Translations under genes and position numbers: made by a program
Part shown: one piece after another, positions 1-6,580 of the stretch
Layout: every line of letters starts with the position of its first letter
How positions within the stretch are numbered: position 1 is the stretch's first letter
Assembly: GCA_029937205.1 (NCBI GenBank)
Contig: JAPYQV010000161.1
Span: 1 to 6,580 of the forward strand
Direction of reading: 5' to 3'
Origin: Alphaproteobacteria bacterium
Lineage (GTDB): Bacteria; Pseudomonadota; Alphaproteobacteria; UBA828
DNA: 6,580 nt
Notes under the pieces: model-generated
Told to the model about the DNA's origin: nothing
The model's input: the letters and a program-made list of their open reading frames with translations, nothing else
The model's database searches: none

Positions 1-1624
1 CCTTGAGATTGTCCTGGATTTCCTTTTCCGTTTTGGAATCGAGCGCCGAGGTCGCCTCGTCAAAGAGCATGATGCGCGGGTCTTTCAGGATCGTCCGCGC
101 AATGGCGACGCGCTGCTTCTCGCCGCCCGAAAGCTTGAGCCCGCGTTCGCCGACCTGGGTGTCATAGCCGTCCGGCATGGCGATGATGAAATCATGCACA
201 TGTGCGAGACGCGCCGCTTCCTCAACTTCGGCGCGGCTTGCGCCCGTGCGGCCATAGGCGATGTTGTAGAAAATGGTGTCATTAAACATCACCGTATCCT
301 GCGGCACGATGCCGATGGCTGCGCGCAGCGAGCTCTGCGTCACGTCACGCACATCCTGGCCATCGATGCGCACGGTGCCGCTCTCGATATCGTAGAAGCG
401 GAACAGAATGCGCGAGATGGTGGACTTCCCGACGCCGCTAGCGCCGACAATGGCCACCGTGTCGCCGGCCGGAACGGTAAACGACACATCGTCGAGGATC
501 GTACGCCGCTCATCATAGGCGAAGCGCACATTCTCAAATCGTATTTCGCCGTCACGCAACTCAAGTGCTTTAGCGCCCGGCTTGTCCTCAATCTCGGGAT
601 ACAATTGCGTGAGCTCGAACATCGCTTCCATATCGGTCAACGATTGCTTGATCTCGCGGTAGACGAAGCCGAGAAAATTGAGCGGGATATAAAGTTGGAT
701 CAAATAGGTATTTACGAGGACAAAATCACCCAGCGTCATGGTACCGGCGGCGACTTCGTAACCCGCTTTGATGGTAATGCCAGTAAGCCCAATGGCAATG
801 ATTGTACCCTGGCCGATATTCAACAGCGACAGGCTGGTTTTGCTCTGCACCGCTGCCTTTTCATAGCGCTGCCGCGAACGATCGAAACGCTCCGCTTCGT
901 GCGCCTCGTTGCCGAAATATTTGACCGTCTCGTAATTGAGCAGGCTGTCGATGGCCTTGGTATGGGCCTCTGAATCCTGCTGGTTCATGCGCCGGCGGTA
1001 TTTCAGCCGCCATTCGGTCACCGCAAGCGTAAATGCGATGAAGGCGGCAATGGTGACAAAAGTGATGGCGGCGTAAATTACGCCATAGAACCACCACAAA
1101 ATGCCGCACACCATGACGACCTCGACCAGGGTGGGCAGGATATTGAACAGCATGAAAGTAAGCAGAAATTCGATGCCCTTCACGCCGCGCTCGATGGCGC
1201 GCGAGAGACCACCGGTGCGGCGCTCGAAATGGAAGCGAAGCGACAATCTGTGCAAATGCTCGAAGACGCGCAGCGAAACTTTCCGGATGGCGCGCTCCGC
1301 AACTTTGGCAAATATCGCATCGCGCATTTCGCCAAACGCCACCGTGGCCACACGCACCAGTCCATAGGCGATCAACAGACCAATCGGCACCACAATGATG
1401 GCCGCCTGATCTTCTCCCAATATGTCGATCGCCTGCTTGTAGAGGATCGGCACATAGACGTTCGCGACTTTGGCCAGCACCAGGAGGAATATGGCCAAGA
1501 CCACGCGCGTGCGCATCTCCAGCGAGGGTTGCCACAGATAGGGCAGCAGCGTGCGGATGGTGTGAAAATGCGAGCGCGAAGACGGTTCCGGCATTTCTCG
1601 GGCTTCGCGGGGCATGTTGACCAT
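1..1624 (-). CDS. atm1: Atm1/HMT-type ABC exporter, fused permease and ATPase (C-terminus cut by window edge)
   Basis: Inner-membrane half-transporter that would work as a homodimer. Known relatives export glutathione-linked compounds (oxidised glutathione, metal-glutathione complexes) or a sulfur species linked to Fe-S assembly. 541 residues are visible without a stop; the family is about 600, so roughly 60 residues, including the H-loop, lie off the window. The membrane domain (about 20-330) has six hydrophobic spans and the Atm1-like block 'LLNYETVKYFGNEAHEAERF' (229-248). R206, R210, N269, Q272, G319 and R323 match, as I remember them, the glutathione-site residues of Novosphingobium Atm1, even in numbering. 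The ATPase domain shows Walker A GASGVGKST (394-402), Q-loop Q442, signature LSGGE (498-502) and Walker B with DEATSALD (522-529). The start is the first ATG in frame after a stop at 1684; ATGs at 1615 and 1594 are alternatives, and the ribosome binding site is weak. It lies 89 nt after the hemolysin III gene. Family is very sure; the exported substrate is inferred. Confidence 0.93.
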   Translation of the reverse strand, partial: MVNMPREAREMPEPSSRSHFHTIRTLLPYLWQPSLEMRTRVVLAIFLLVLAKVANVYVPILYKQAIDILGEDQAAIIVVPIGLLIAYGLVRVATVAFGEMRDAIFAKVAERAIRKVSLRVFEHLHRLSLRFHFERRTGGLSRAIERGVKGIEFLLTFMLFNILPTLVEVVMVCGILWWFYGVIYAAITFVTIAAFIAFTLAVTEWRLKYRRRMNQQDSEAHTKAIDSLLNYETVKYFGNEAHEAERFDRSRQRYEKAAVQSKTSLSLLNIGQGTIIAIGLTGITIKAGYEVAAGTMTLGDFVLVNTYLIQLYIPLNFLGFVYREIKQSLTDMEAMFELTQLYPEIEDKPGAKALELRDGEIRFENVRFAYDERRTILDDVSFTVPAGDTVAIVGASGVGKSTISRILFRFYDIESGTVRIDGQDVRDVTQSSLRAAIGIVPQDTVMFNDTIFYNIAYGRTGASRAEVEEAARLAHVHDFIIAMPDGYDTQVGERGLKLSGGEKQRVAIARTILKDPRIMLFDEATSALDSKTEKEIQDNLK

Positions 1625-1713
1625 GGAGATCCAAACGTTTCGTTCGAGAGCGCGCCGAGCGGCACAATCAATAGGTAGGGATTAATCCACCTTTTCGCAA
1701 TCCATCTGCTGCG

Positions 1714-2361
1714 TTAGAGGCTCGGGCGAACGAAATAAATTATGGAAAAATAGTGGCACATGGCGCCGGCCATGACGAAAGCGTGCCAAATGACATTGTG
1801 ATAGCGTAGACGCGTCCGGAGATGGAAGACAACGCCGGCTGAGTAAAAGAAGCCGCCAATGCCCAAAAGCGAGAGCGCCACCCAATGCAGATTGGCCACC
1901 AGGGGCTCGATGGCGGCAAGGCCGGCCCAGCCGGTGGCGAAATAGAGCATGATCGAGAGTTTTTCCAGGCGGCCGGGGAAAATCAGCTTCAACGCGACGC
2001 CAGTGAAAGCTAGCCCCCATACGGTGCCAAACAGACTCCAGCCCCAGGCACCCAGGATGCTGTTCAAGGCAATAGGTGTGTAAGTACCCGCAATCATAAG
2101 ATAAATTGCCGAATGATCGAGCAGGCGCAGAATTTTCTTGAAGGCGCCCCCGCGAACGATGTTGTAGAGCGCCGAGGCGCTGAAGACGAGCAATAGCGTG
2201 CCGCCATAAAGCGCGAAACTGGCGATCGGGAGCGCCCCGGCATAGCGGCTCGCCACCAAGACCAGCATGATCAACCCGGCAATGCTGGCACCGACGCTAA
2301 GCACATGGCCGATATTGTCGGCCAGCCTTTCGCCGGAGGTATAGACGTGTGCCTGAGTCAC
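1714..2361 (-). CDS. Hemolysin III / PAQR family (TrhA-like) seven-helix membrane protein
   Basis: Integral inner-membrane protein of 215 residues, the usual family size. The family contains bacterial TrhA/YqfA and, distantly, the adiponectin receptors; bacterial members are linked to membrane lipid homeostasis, and the name 'hemolysin' is historical. Seven hydrophobic spans fall near residues 19-37, 43-66, 84-102, 107-128, 135-155, 159-179 and 191-211. Family motifs include LDHSAIYLMIAGTYTP (81-96) and the last-helix block IWHAFVMAGAMCHY (191-204). The superfamily metal motifs SxxxH and HxxxH appear here as S63xxxN67 and N189xxxH193, so two expected histidines are asparagine; D82 and H193 remain. 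The start is GTG, chosen because GAGGGAG lies just upstream and the protein begins as expected for the family; no ATG fits. It begins 79 nt after scpA and is followed by the ABC exporter in the same direction. Family is sure; biochemical role is not established from sequence. Confidence 0.93.
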   Translation of the reverse strand: MTQAHVYTSGERLADNIGHVLSVGASIAGLIMLVLVASRYAGALPIASFALYGGTLLLVFSASALYNIVRGGAFKKILRLLDHSAIYLMIAGTYTPIALNSILGAWGWSLFGTVWGLAFTGVALKLIFPGRLEKLSIMLYFATGWAGLAAIEPLVANLHWVALSLLGIGGFFYSAGVVFHLRTRLRYHNVIWHAFVMAGAMCHYFSIIYFVRPSL

Positions 2362-2369
2362 ACCGTTTG

Positions 2370-2376
2370 CTCCCTC
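2370..2376 (-). promoter_or_regulatory. Ribosome binding site deciding the GTG start of the hemolysin III gene
   Basis: GAGGGAG on the minus strand ends 8 nt before the GTG at 2361-2359. It is the best Shine-Dalgarno-like sequence in the 79-nt gap. An overlapping GTG at 2363-2361 is followed at once by TGA and so cannot be the start. Confidence 0.7.
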
Positions 2377-2440
2377 ACGAATCTTCCGAGCGCGTCATTA
2401 AATGTTAACTGAACAGGCGACAAACAATCCGGGAGCGGAA

Positions 2441-4576
2441 TTAATTATTCTCAATTAGAGACATGATCTCGGCGGCGGCTTTGGGAATATGGCTGCCAGG
2501 GCCATAAATAGCGGCAACGCCCGCTTTCTTTAGATAGTCATAATCCTTGGGCGGGATCACGCCACCGCAAATCACCAGCACATCCTCCGCACCCTGCGCC
2601 TTCAGCGCCGCCAGCAATTCCGGCACCAGAGTCTTGTGCCCTGCGGCGAGGCTGGAGACGCCAACCACATGCACATCGTTTTCGACCGCTTCGCGGGCTG
2701 CTTCCTCGGGTGTTTGAAAAAGCGCACCGATATCCACATCGAAGCCGATATCGGCGAACGCGGTGGCGATCACTTTGGCGCCCCGGTCGTGGCCGTCCTG
2801 GCCAAGCTTGACCACCAGAAGGCGCGGCCGGCGGCCCTCACGCCGGGCGAAGGCGGCCACATCGGAACGGATGTTGGTGAATTCCTCGTCATTGGCATAA
2901 GCAGACGCATAGACGCCGGAAACCGCCCGTGTCGTCGCCCGATGACGGGTGAATTGCACTTCCAGGGCATCGGAAACCTCGCCCACGGTGGCACGCGCGC
3001 GCATGGCATCTATGGCCAGGGCGAGAAGATTGGCATCGCTGGCCGCTCCGGCGCGCAGCGCATCAAGAGCTGACCGGCAGGCGCCGCCATCGCGCGAGCT
3101 ACGAATTTTCTCGAGCCGCGCGATCTGCGCCTCGCGCACCGCGCTGTTGTCGACGTCGAGCAGTTCCGGCATGTCTTCTTCGCCGCTCTGATATTTATTG
3201 ACGCCGACGATAACTTCCTCACCCTTGTCGATCCGGGCCTGGCGCCGGGTAGCGGATTCCTCGATTTGCAGCTTCGGCATGCCGGCACTGACCGCCTTGG
3301 TCATGCCGCCCAACGCCTCGACCTCCTCGATAAGCTGCCAGGCTTCGGCGGCAATCGAATGGGTGAGCGATTCGACGTAATAGGAGCCGCCGAGCGGGTC
3401 CACCACATGGGTGATGCCGGTTTCTTCCGAAAGGATAAGCTGCGTGTTGCGCGCGATACGGGCCGAGAAATCCGTCGGCAACGCCACCGCCTCATCAAGC
3501 GAGTTGGTGTGTAGCGATTGGGTGCCGCCGAGCACCGCCGCCATGGCTTCGTAGGCGGTGCGGACGACATTGTTGTAGGGATCCTGCGCGGTCAGGGAAA
3601 CGCCGGAAGTCTGGACATGCATGCGCAGCATGGAGGAGCGCGCATCCTTGGGCTCGAACTCGGCCATGATACGCGCCCAGAGGAGGCGAGCGGCGCGCAG
3701 CTTGGCCACCTCCATGAAAAAATTCATGCCAACACAAAAAAAGAATGAGAGCCGCGGCGCGAAATTATCGACCGGCAGGCCTTGCGAAACAGCGGCACGG
3801 ACATATTCGAGGCCATCGGCCAGGGTGAAGGCAAGTTCCTGCACCAGCGTCGCGCCGGCCTCCTGCATATGATAGCCGGAAATCGAGATCGAGTTGTAAC
3901 GCGGCATGTGTTTGGCGGTATGCGTGATGATATCAGCGACGATGCGCATGGAGGGCTCGGGCGGGTAGATATAGGTGTTGCGCACCATGAATTCCTTAAG
4001 GATATCGTTCTGGATGGTGCCCGAGAGCTTGTCCGGGGCGACCCCCTGCTCCTCAGCGGCAACGATATAGGCCGCCATAACCGGCAGCACGGCGCCGTTC
4101 ATGGTCATCGAAACGCTGACCTCGCCGAGCGAGATACCGTCGAACAGAATTTTCATGTCCTCGACGCTGTCAATGGCGACGCCCGCCTTGCCGACATCGC
4201 CGCGCACCCGGGGATGGTCGCTGTCATAGCCCCGGTGTGTCGCCAGATCGAAGGCAACCGAGAGACCTTTCTGGCCGCCGGCGAGATTGCGTTTGTAGAA
4301 GGCGTTCGATTCCTCGGCGGTGGCGAATCCGGCATATTGGCGGATCGTCCACGGCCGGTTGGCATACATGGTGGCGCGCACGCCGCGCGTGAACGGATCA
4401 AAGCCCGGCAACCCGGCCTCACCTTCCAACTGCTCTAAATCCTCAGCCGTATAGAGCGCCTTGACGTTGATTCCCTCAGGGGTTTCCCAGGTCAGCGATT
4501 CGGCATCGCGGCCTTTCAGTTCCTTGGCCGCCAAGTCACGCCAATCATCCAGGGTTTGTTTGGGAGTATCCGTCAT
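2441..4576 (-). CDS. scpA: Methylmalonyl-CoA mutase, full-length single-chain adenosylcobalamin enzyme
   Basis: Cytosolic enzyme interconverting (R)-methylmalonyl-CoA and succinyl-CoA by a radical rearrangement, feeding propionyl-CoA carbon into the TCA cycle. At 711 residues it holds both the catalytic barrel (about 1-540) and the B12 domain (about 580-711), the layout of the catalytic chain and of homodimeric mutases. The barrel shows [11 protein letters not shown] (74-84), [20 protein letters not shown] (186-205) and [14 protein letters not shown] (230-243). Y81, Q189, R199, Y235 and H236 match Propionibacterium Y89, Q197, R207, Y243 and H244 at a constant offset of 8. Tyr and Arg at the first and third of these favour methylmalonyl-CoA over isobutyryl-CoA mutase, which has Phe and Gln. 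The B12 domain has K590 and DGHDRG (594-599) with axial ligand H596, S641/S642 and GG at 671-672. The ATG has only a weak ribosome binding site (GGCGGA, 7 nt upstream). It follows dgcA by 64 nt and has its own predicted promoter. No meaB, mutase small subunit or epimerase gene is adjacent on either side. Confidence 0.97.
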   Translation of the reverse strand: MTDTPKQTLDDWRDLAAKELKGRDAESLTWETPEGINVKALYTAEDLEQLEGEAGLPGFDPFTRGVRATMYANRPWTIRQYAGFATAEESNAFYKRNLAGGQKGLSVAFDLATHRGYDSDHPRVRGDVGKAGVAIDSVEDMKILFDGISLGEVSVSMTMNGAVLPVMAAYIVAAEEQGVAPDKLSGTIQNDILKEFMVRNTYIYPPEPSMRIVADIITHTAKHMPRYNSISISGYHMQEAGATLVQELAFTLADGLEYVRAAVSQGLPVDNFAPRLSFFFCVGMNFFMEVAKLRAARLLWARIMAEFEPKDARSSMLRMHVQTSGVSLTAQDPYNNVVRTAYEAMAAVLGGTQSLHTNSLDEAVALPTDFSARIARNTQLILSEETGITHVVDPLGGSYYVESLTHSIAAEAWQLIEEVEALGGMTKAVSAGMPKLQIEESATRRQARIDKGEEVIVGVNKYQSGEEDMPELLDVDNSAVREAQIARLEKIRSSRDGGACRSALDALRAGAASDANLLALAIDAMRARATVGEVSDALEVQFTRHRATTRAVSGVYASAYANDEEFTNIRSDVAAFARREGRRPRLLVVKLGQDGHDRGAKVIATAFADIGFDVDIGALFQTPEEAAREAVENDVHVVGVSSLAAGHKTLVPELLAALKAQGAEDVLVICGGVIPPKDYDYLKKAGVAAIYGPGSHIPKAAAEIMSLIENN

Positions 4577-4611
4577 CGAGGTGTCCGCCAGTCATTTCGC
4601 AAGTGCAAAAA

Positions 4612-4640
4612 ATTATGCGCCACGGCCCGGAGAGGGTCAA
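4612..4640 (-). promoter_or_regulatory. Predicted sigma-70-type promoter for scpA (TTGACC-N17-CATAAT)
   Basis: Reading the minus strand, TTGACC (4640-4635) and CATAAT (4617-4612) are 17 nt apart and match 10 of 12 positions of the TTGACA/TATAAT consensus at the ideal spacing. The -35 box begins directly after the dgcA stop codon (TGA, 4643-4641). Transcription would start near 4605, giving a leader of about 29 nt before the scpA ATG at 4576. The -10 box leads into a T-rich run, unlike the GC-rich surroundings. This is sequence matching only; no start-site data are available. Confidence 0.6.
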
Positions 4641-5621
4641 TCAACCCCACAATTCAGCCTCCGGCGGATGCACCATTACGCCGTCATAGCGCAGCCCCGG
4701 CTGGCAATCGCGCGCCAGCAGAAGAGGGCCGTCAAGATCGACATAATCGGCAAACGGCGTCAGAAGGAGCGCCGGCGCCATGGCGAGCGACGAGCCAACC
4801 ATACAGCCGACCATGATCTCGAAGCCGCGCGCGCGCGCCTCTTGCACCAAGGCCAGCGCCTCGGTCAGTCCACCGCTTTTATCCAGTTTCACATTTATCA
4901 TCGGATAACGGCCTTCGAGGCGATCAAGGTCGGCGCGGGTGTGGCAGCCCTCGTCGGCACACACCGGGATGGCGAGATCGCGCCCGAGCAGCGCATCGTC
5001 CTCAGCGGCCGGCAGCGGTTGCTCGACCATCTCGACGCCGAGGGCTGCGAGATCGGGCAACAGGCTGTCCAGCATCTTCGGCCGCCAGCCTTCATTGGCA
5101 TCGACAATAAGGCGCGAATTGGGGGCGCCAGCACGCACCGCCTGGACGCGCTCCAAATCGCCCTCTCCCGTGACCTTCAGTTTGAGCAACGGCAAATGGG
5201 CCGAAGCGCGTGCCGCTTCCGACATCTTCTGCGGCGTATCCAGGCTGAGCGTCATGGCGCTGATTACCGGCAGCGGCGGATCGATGCCGGCCAGCTCCCA
5301 GGCGCGCTTGCTGCTTTGCTTTGCCTCGAGATCCCAGAGGGCACAATCAATGGCGTTGCGCGCCGCCCCGGCGGGCAGGGCATCCTGCAATGCGTCGCGC
5401 TGCAAGCCCCCTTCCAGTGCCGGACGCAAGCCTTCGATTTCCGCCAAGACGCTGTCGATGCTCTCGCCATAGCGCGGATAGGGCACGCATTCGGCACGCC
5501 CGACGGCGGTGCCCTGTTCGATCTCTGTAATTATGGTCGGTGTTTCCGTGCGCGCGCCGCGTGAAATACGGAAGGTGCCGCGCATCGGCCATAATTCCGT
5601 CCGGACGCGGAGCTGGCGCAT
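4641..5621 (-). CDS. dgcA: DgcA-type N-acetyl-D-glutamate racemase / dipeptide epimerase (enolase superfamily)
   Basis: Cytosolic Mg-dependent racemase or epimerase of the muconate-lactonising subgroup. The 326-residue protein has an N-terminal capping domain (about 1-115), a barrel, and the C-terminal part of the cap. Catalytic lysines are K149 in the KLK motif (147-149) and K245 in NVKLDKSGG (243-251). Metal ligands are D174 (VDANEGW), E200 (VEQPL) and D223 (CADEG). DLDGP (295-299) carries the two aspartates that hold the substrate amino group in L-Ala-D/L-Glu epimerases. The gene starts 2 nt after the dgcN stop with no convincing ribosome binding site of its own, so translation is probably coupled to dgcN. 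Beside DgcN the likely reaction is N-acetyl-D-glutamate to N-acetyl-L-glutamate, completing D-glutamate use. Without that neighbour it would be called a dipeptide epimerase acting on cell-wall dipeptides. Superfamily is certain; the exact substrate rests on context. Confidence 0.9.
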   Translation of the reverse strand: MRQLRVRTELWPMRGTFRISRGARTETPTIITEIEQGTAVGRAECVPYPRYGESIDSVLAEIEGLRPALEGGLQRDALQDALPAGAARNAIDCALWDLEAKQSSKRAWELAGIDPPLPVISAMTLSLDTPQKMSEAARASAHLPLLKLKVTGEGDLERVQAVRAGAPNSRLIVDANEGWRPKMLDSLLPDLAALGVEMVEQPLPAAEDDALLGRDLAIPVCADEGCHTRADLDRLEGRYPMINVKLDKSGGLTEALALVQEARARGFEIMVGCMVGSSLAMAPALLLTPFADYVDLDGPLLLARDCQPGLRYDGVMVHPPEAELWG

Positions 5622-5623
5622 GC

Positions 5624-6580
5624 TTAGAGCAGGCGATCGACGATCGGCGCGACGCCACCCCGCATGGGATCGACACAGGGTAAATCCATGGCAGCCGATA
5701 TCTCTTGCAACACAGCCGCCGCCGCCGGCTCATCAAGGGCGCTGGTGTTGACTGCTACGCCGGCACAAAAAACGCCAGGGTTGGTAAGCCGCGCTGCCGC
5801 CAAATTGGCGGCCAGGCATTCGTCCAATCCGGGCAGCGGCCAATCGGGCAAGCCGCGCATATGGCTGCGGCTCGGCTCGTGACAGAGCACGATGGCATCG
5901 GGCTGGGCGCCATGAATGAGGCCGAGGGTGACGCCAGCGAAAGAGGGGTGAAAGAGCGAGCCCTGACCTTCGATCAAATCCCAATGATCGGCGGCATTGT
6001 CCGGCGAGAGCCATTCCGTGGCGCCGGAAATAAAATCCGCTACCACGGCGTCGACCGAGACGCCGTCACCGGCAATGAAGATACCGGTTTGTCCGGTGGC
6101 GCGAAAATCCGCCGCCACGCCGCGCGTTTTCAGCTCTTTCTCGATGGCTAGTGTGGTGTACATCTTGCCGACCGAGGCATCGCTGCCAACCGTAAGTAGG
6201 CGCTTGCCGGGTCGCTTAATGCCAGCGCCCAAGGGAAAGTCCCGGTGCGGATGGCGCACATCGAAAAGCGTCGCCCCCTTGGCTGCCGCCTTGTCACGCA
6301 GCACGGCGATGTCGCTGAGACGCATATGCAGACCGCTCGCCAAATCCATGCCGCAGTCAAGCGCCTCACCGAGCGTATCCAGCCAAATGTCAGGAATAAT
6401 ACCGCCCCGGTTGGCCACACCGACGATCAGCGTGCGCGCACCCTGTTTGGCGGCTTCGGCGACTGAAATATCATCTACGCCGGCGCTTGCGTTGCAGCCC
6501 TCCAGGCGCAATTGTCCGAGGCACCAATCGGGCCGCCAATCGACGATGCCGCGCGCCGTCTTGGCCGCCAAATGGTCGTG
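5624..6580 (-). CDS. dgcN: DgcN-type N-acetyltransferase, DUF1611 family (N-terminus beyond window edge)
   Basis: Recognised as DgcN, a DUF1611-family protein reported to N-acetylate D-glutamate so that DgcA can racemise the product. 318 residues are visible, open at the right edge: the frame continues as HDHLAAKTARGI, and family members carry around a dozen more residues first, so a TTG at 6571 is not the true start. The N-terminal domain (window residues about 1-125) includes DWRPDWCLGQLRLEGC (14-29). A P-loop-like GSDASVGKMYT (132-142) follows, where the residue after Lys is Met rather than the usual Ser or Thr; as I recall this is common in the family. The C-terminal domain has the conserved stretch from EGQGSLFHPSF (204-214) to LCHEPSR (232-238). 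The stop at 5626-5624 is 2 nt from the dgcA start, a tight operon. Assignment rests on recalled family resemblance plus the dgcA neighbour; acetyl-CoA use is family knowledge, not visible in the sequence. Confidence 0.9.
   Translation of the reverse strand, partial: HDHLAAKTARGIVDWRPDWCLGQLRLEGCNASAGVDDISVAEAAKQGARTLIVGVANRGGIIPDIWLDTLGEALDCGMDLASGLHMRLSDIAVLRDKAAAKGATLFDVRHPHRDFPLGAGIKRPGKRLLTVGSDASVGKMYTTLAIEKELKTRGVAADFRATGQTGIFIAGDGVSVDAVVADFISGATEWLSPDNAADHWDLIEGQGSLFHPSFAGVTLGLIHGAQPDAIVLCHEPSRSHMRGLPDWPLPGLDECLAANLAAARLTNPGVFCAGVAVNTSALDEPAAAAVLQEISAAMDLPCVDPMRGGVAPIVDRLL

Noticed and set aside
194..973. Plus-strand open frame of 259 codons opposite the ABC exporter
   Set aside because: Antisense shadow of the ATPase and membrane domains, with low-quality composition and no family motif.
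861..1667. Minus-strand open frame of 268 codons overlapping the exporter in another frame
   Set aside because: The exporter frame contains every family motif over the same bases; this frame gives a Arg/His/Ala-rich sequence unlike any transporter.
1679..1688. Perfect 10-bp palindrome GGATTAATCC between the hemolysin III and ABC genes
   Set aside because: Several 10-bp palindromes are expected by chance in 6.6 kb, and it has no second copy nearby or aligned promoter boxes.
2397..2427. Possible promoter for the hemolysin III gene (TTGTTT, then TTTAAT)
   Set aside because: The -10 box is decent but the spacer is 19 nt and the -35 box matches only half the consensus, so it is not strong enough to annotate.
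2424..2440. Small hairpin TCCG-CTCC-CGGA just after the scpA stop, as a terminator
   Set aside because: The stem is only 4 bp and the following tract is mixed T and G, so it is not a convincing intrinsic terminator.
4545..4595. 16-codon upstream frame overlapping the scpA start
   Set aside because: It has no ribosome binding site, is out of frame with scpA, and its peptide shows nothing regulatory.
4595..4609. TTTGCA...TGCGAAA in the scpA leader as a short-chain acyl-CoA regulator (PccR/ScfR-like) site
   Set aside because: The known motif, as I recall, is two TTTGCAAA copies 4 nt apart; here the halves are incomplete and the spacing is wrong.
4826..4838. Alternating CG tract, possible Z-DNA
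   Set aside because: It is 13 nt long and simply encodes Ala-Arg repeats (EARARGFE) in dgcA, explained by codon use in a GC-rich genome.
4461..5564. Long open frame on the plus strand (367 codons) opposite dgcA and the scpA start
   Set aside because: It is antisense to well-supported genes and its translation is Arg/His/Gln-rich without any recognisable family; such frames are expected opposite GC-rich coding sequence.

Overview
The window is an ordinary, gene-dense stretch of a GC-rich bacterial chromosome. Five protein genes all lie on the minus strand, in transcription order dgcN, dgcA, scpA (methylmalonyl-CoA mutase), a hemolysin III/PAQR-type membrane protein, and an Atm1-type ABC exporter. 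The last gene runs off the left edge and the first runs off the right edge. High GC in third positions, the Atm1 exporter type, the DgcN-DgcA pair and the 'LYN / NxxxH' hemolysin III variant together suggest an alphaproteobacterium. The genus cannot be read from the sequence.

Right end (about 4641-6580): dgcN and dgcA are separated by only 2 nt and form a clear two-gene unit. The family assignment points to D-glutamate catabolism: DgcN would N-acetylate D-glutamate, and DgcA, an enolase-superfamily racemase/epimerase, would invert it to N-acetyl-L-glutamate. Middle (2441-4576): a complete single-chain B12-dependent methylmalonyl-CoA mutase, which carries the propionyl-CoA pathway into the TCA cycle. 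It has its own good sigma-70-like promoter (TTGACC - 17 nt - CATAAT) in the 64-nt gap after dgcA, so it can probably be transcribed apart from dgcNA. No mutase chaperone (MeaB), epimerase or propionyl-CoA carboxylase gene is visible here.

Left end (1-2361): a seven-helix hemolysin III family protein with a GTG start and a good ribosome binding site, then 89 nt, then an Atm1/HMT-type half-transporter. The exporter keeps all visible ATPase motifs and a set of residues matching the glutathione site of bacterial Atm1. These two genes have no clear functional link to the metabolic genes upstream.

All intergenic gaps are under 100 nt, and I see no RNA genes, mobile elements, CRISPR arrays or sizeable repeats. 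I found no evidence for an undescribed multi-gene system. The points most worth a second look are the paired His-to-Asn changes at the predicted metal site of the hemolysin III protein, the promoter abutting the dgcA stop codon, and the substrate ambiguity of the DgcA-type enzyme.
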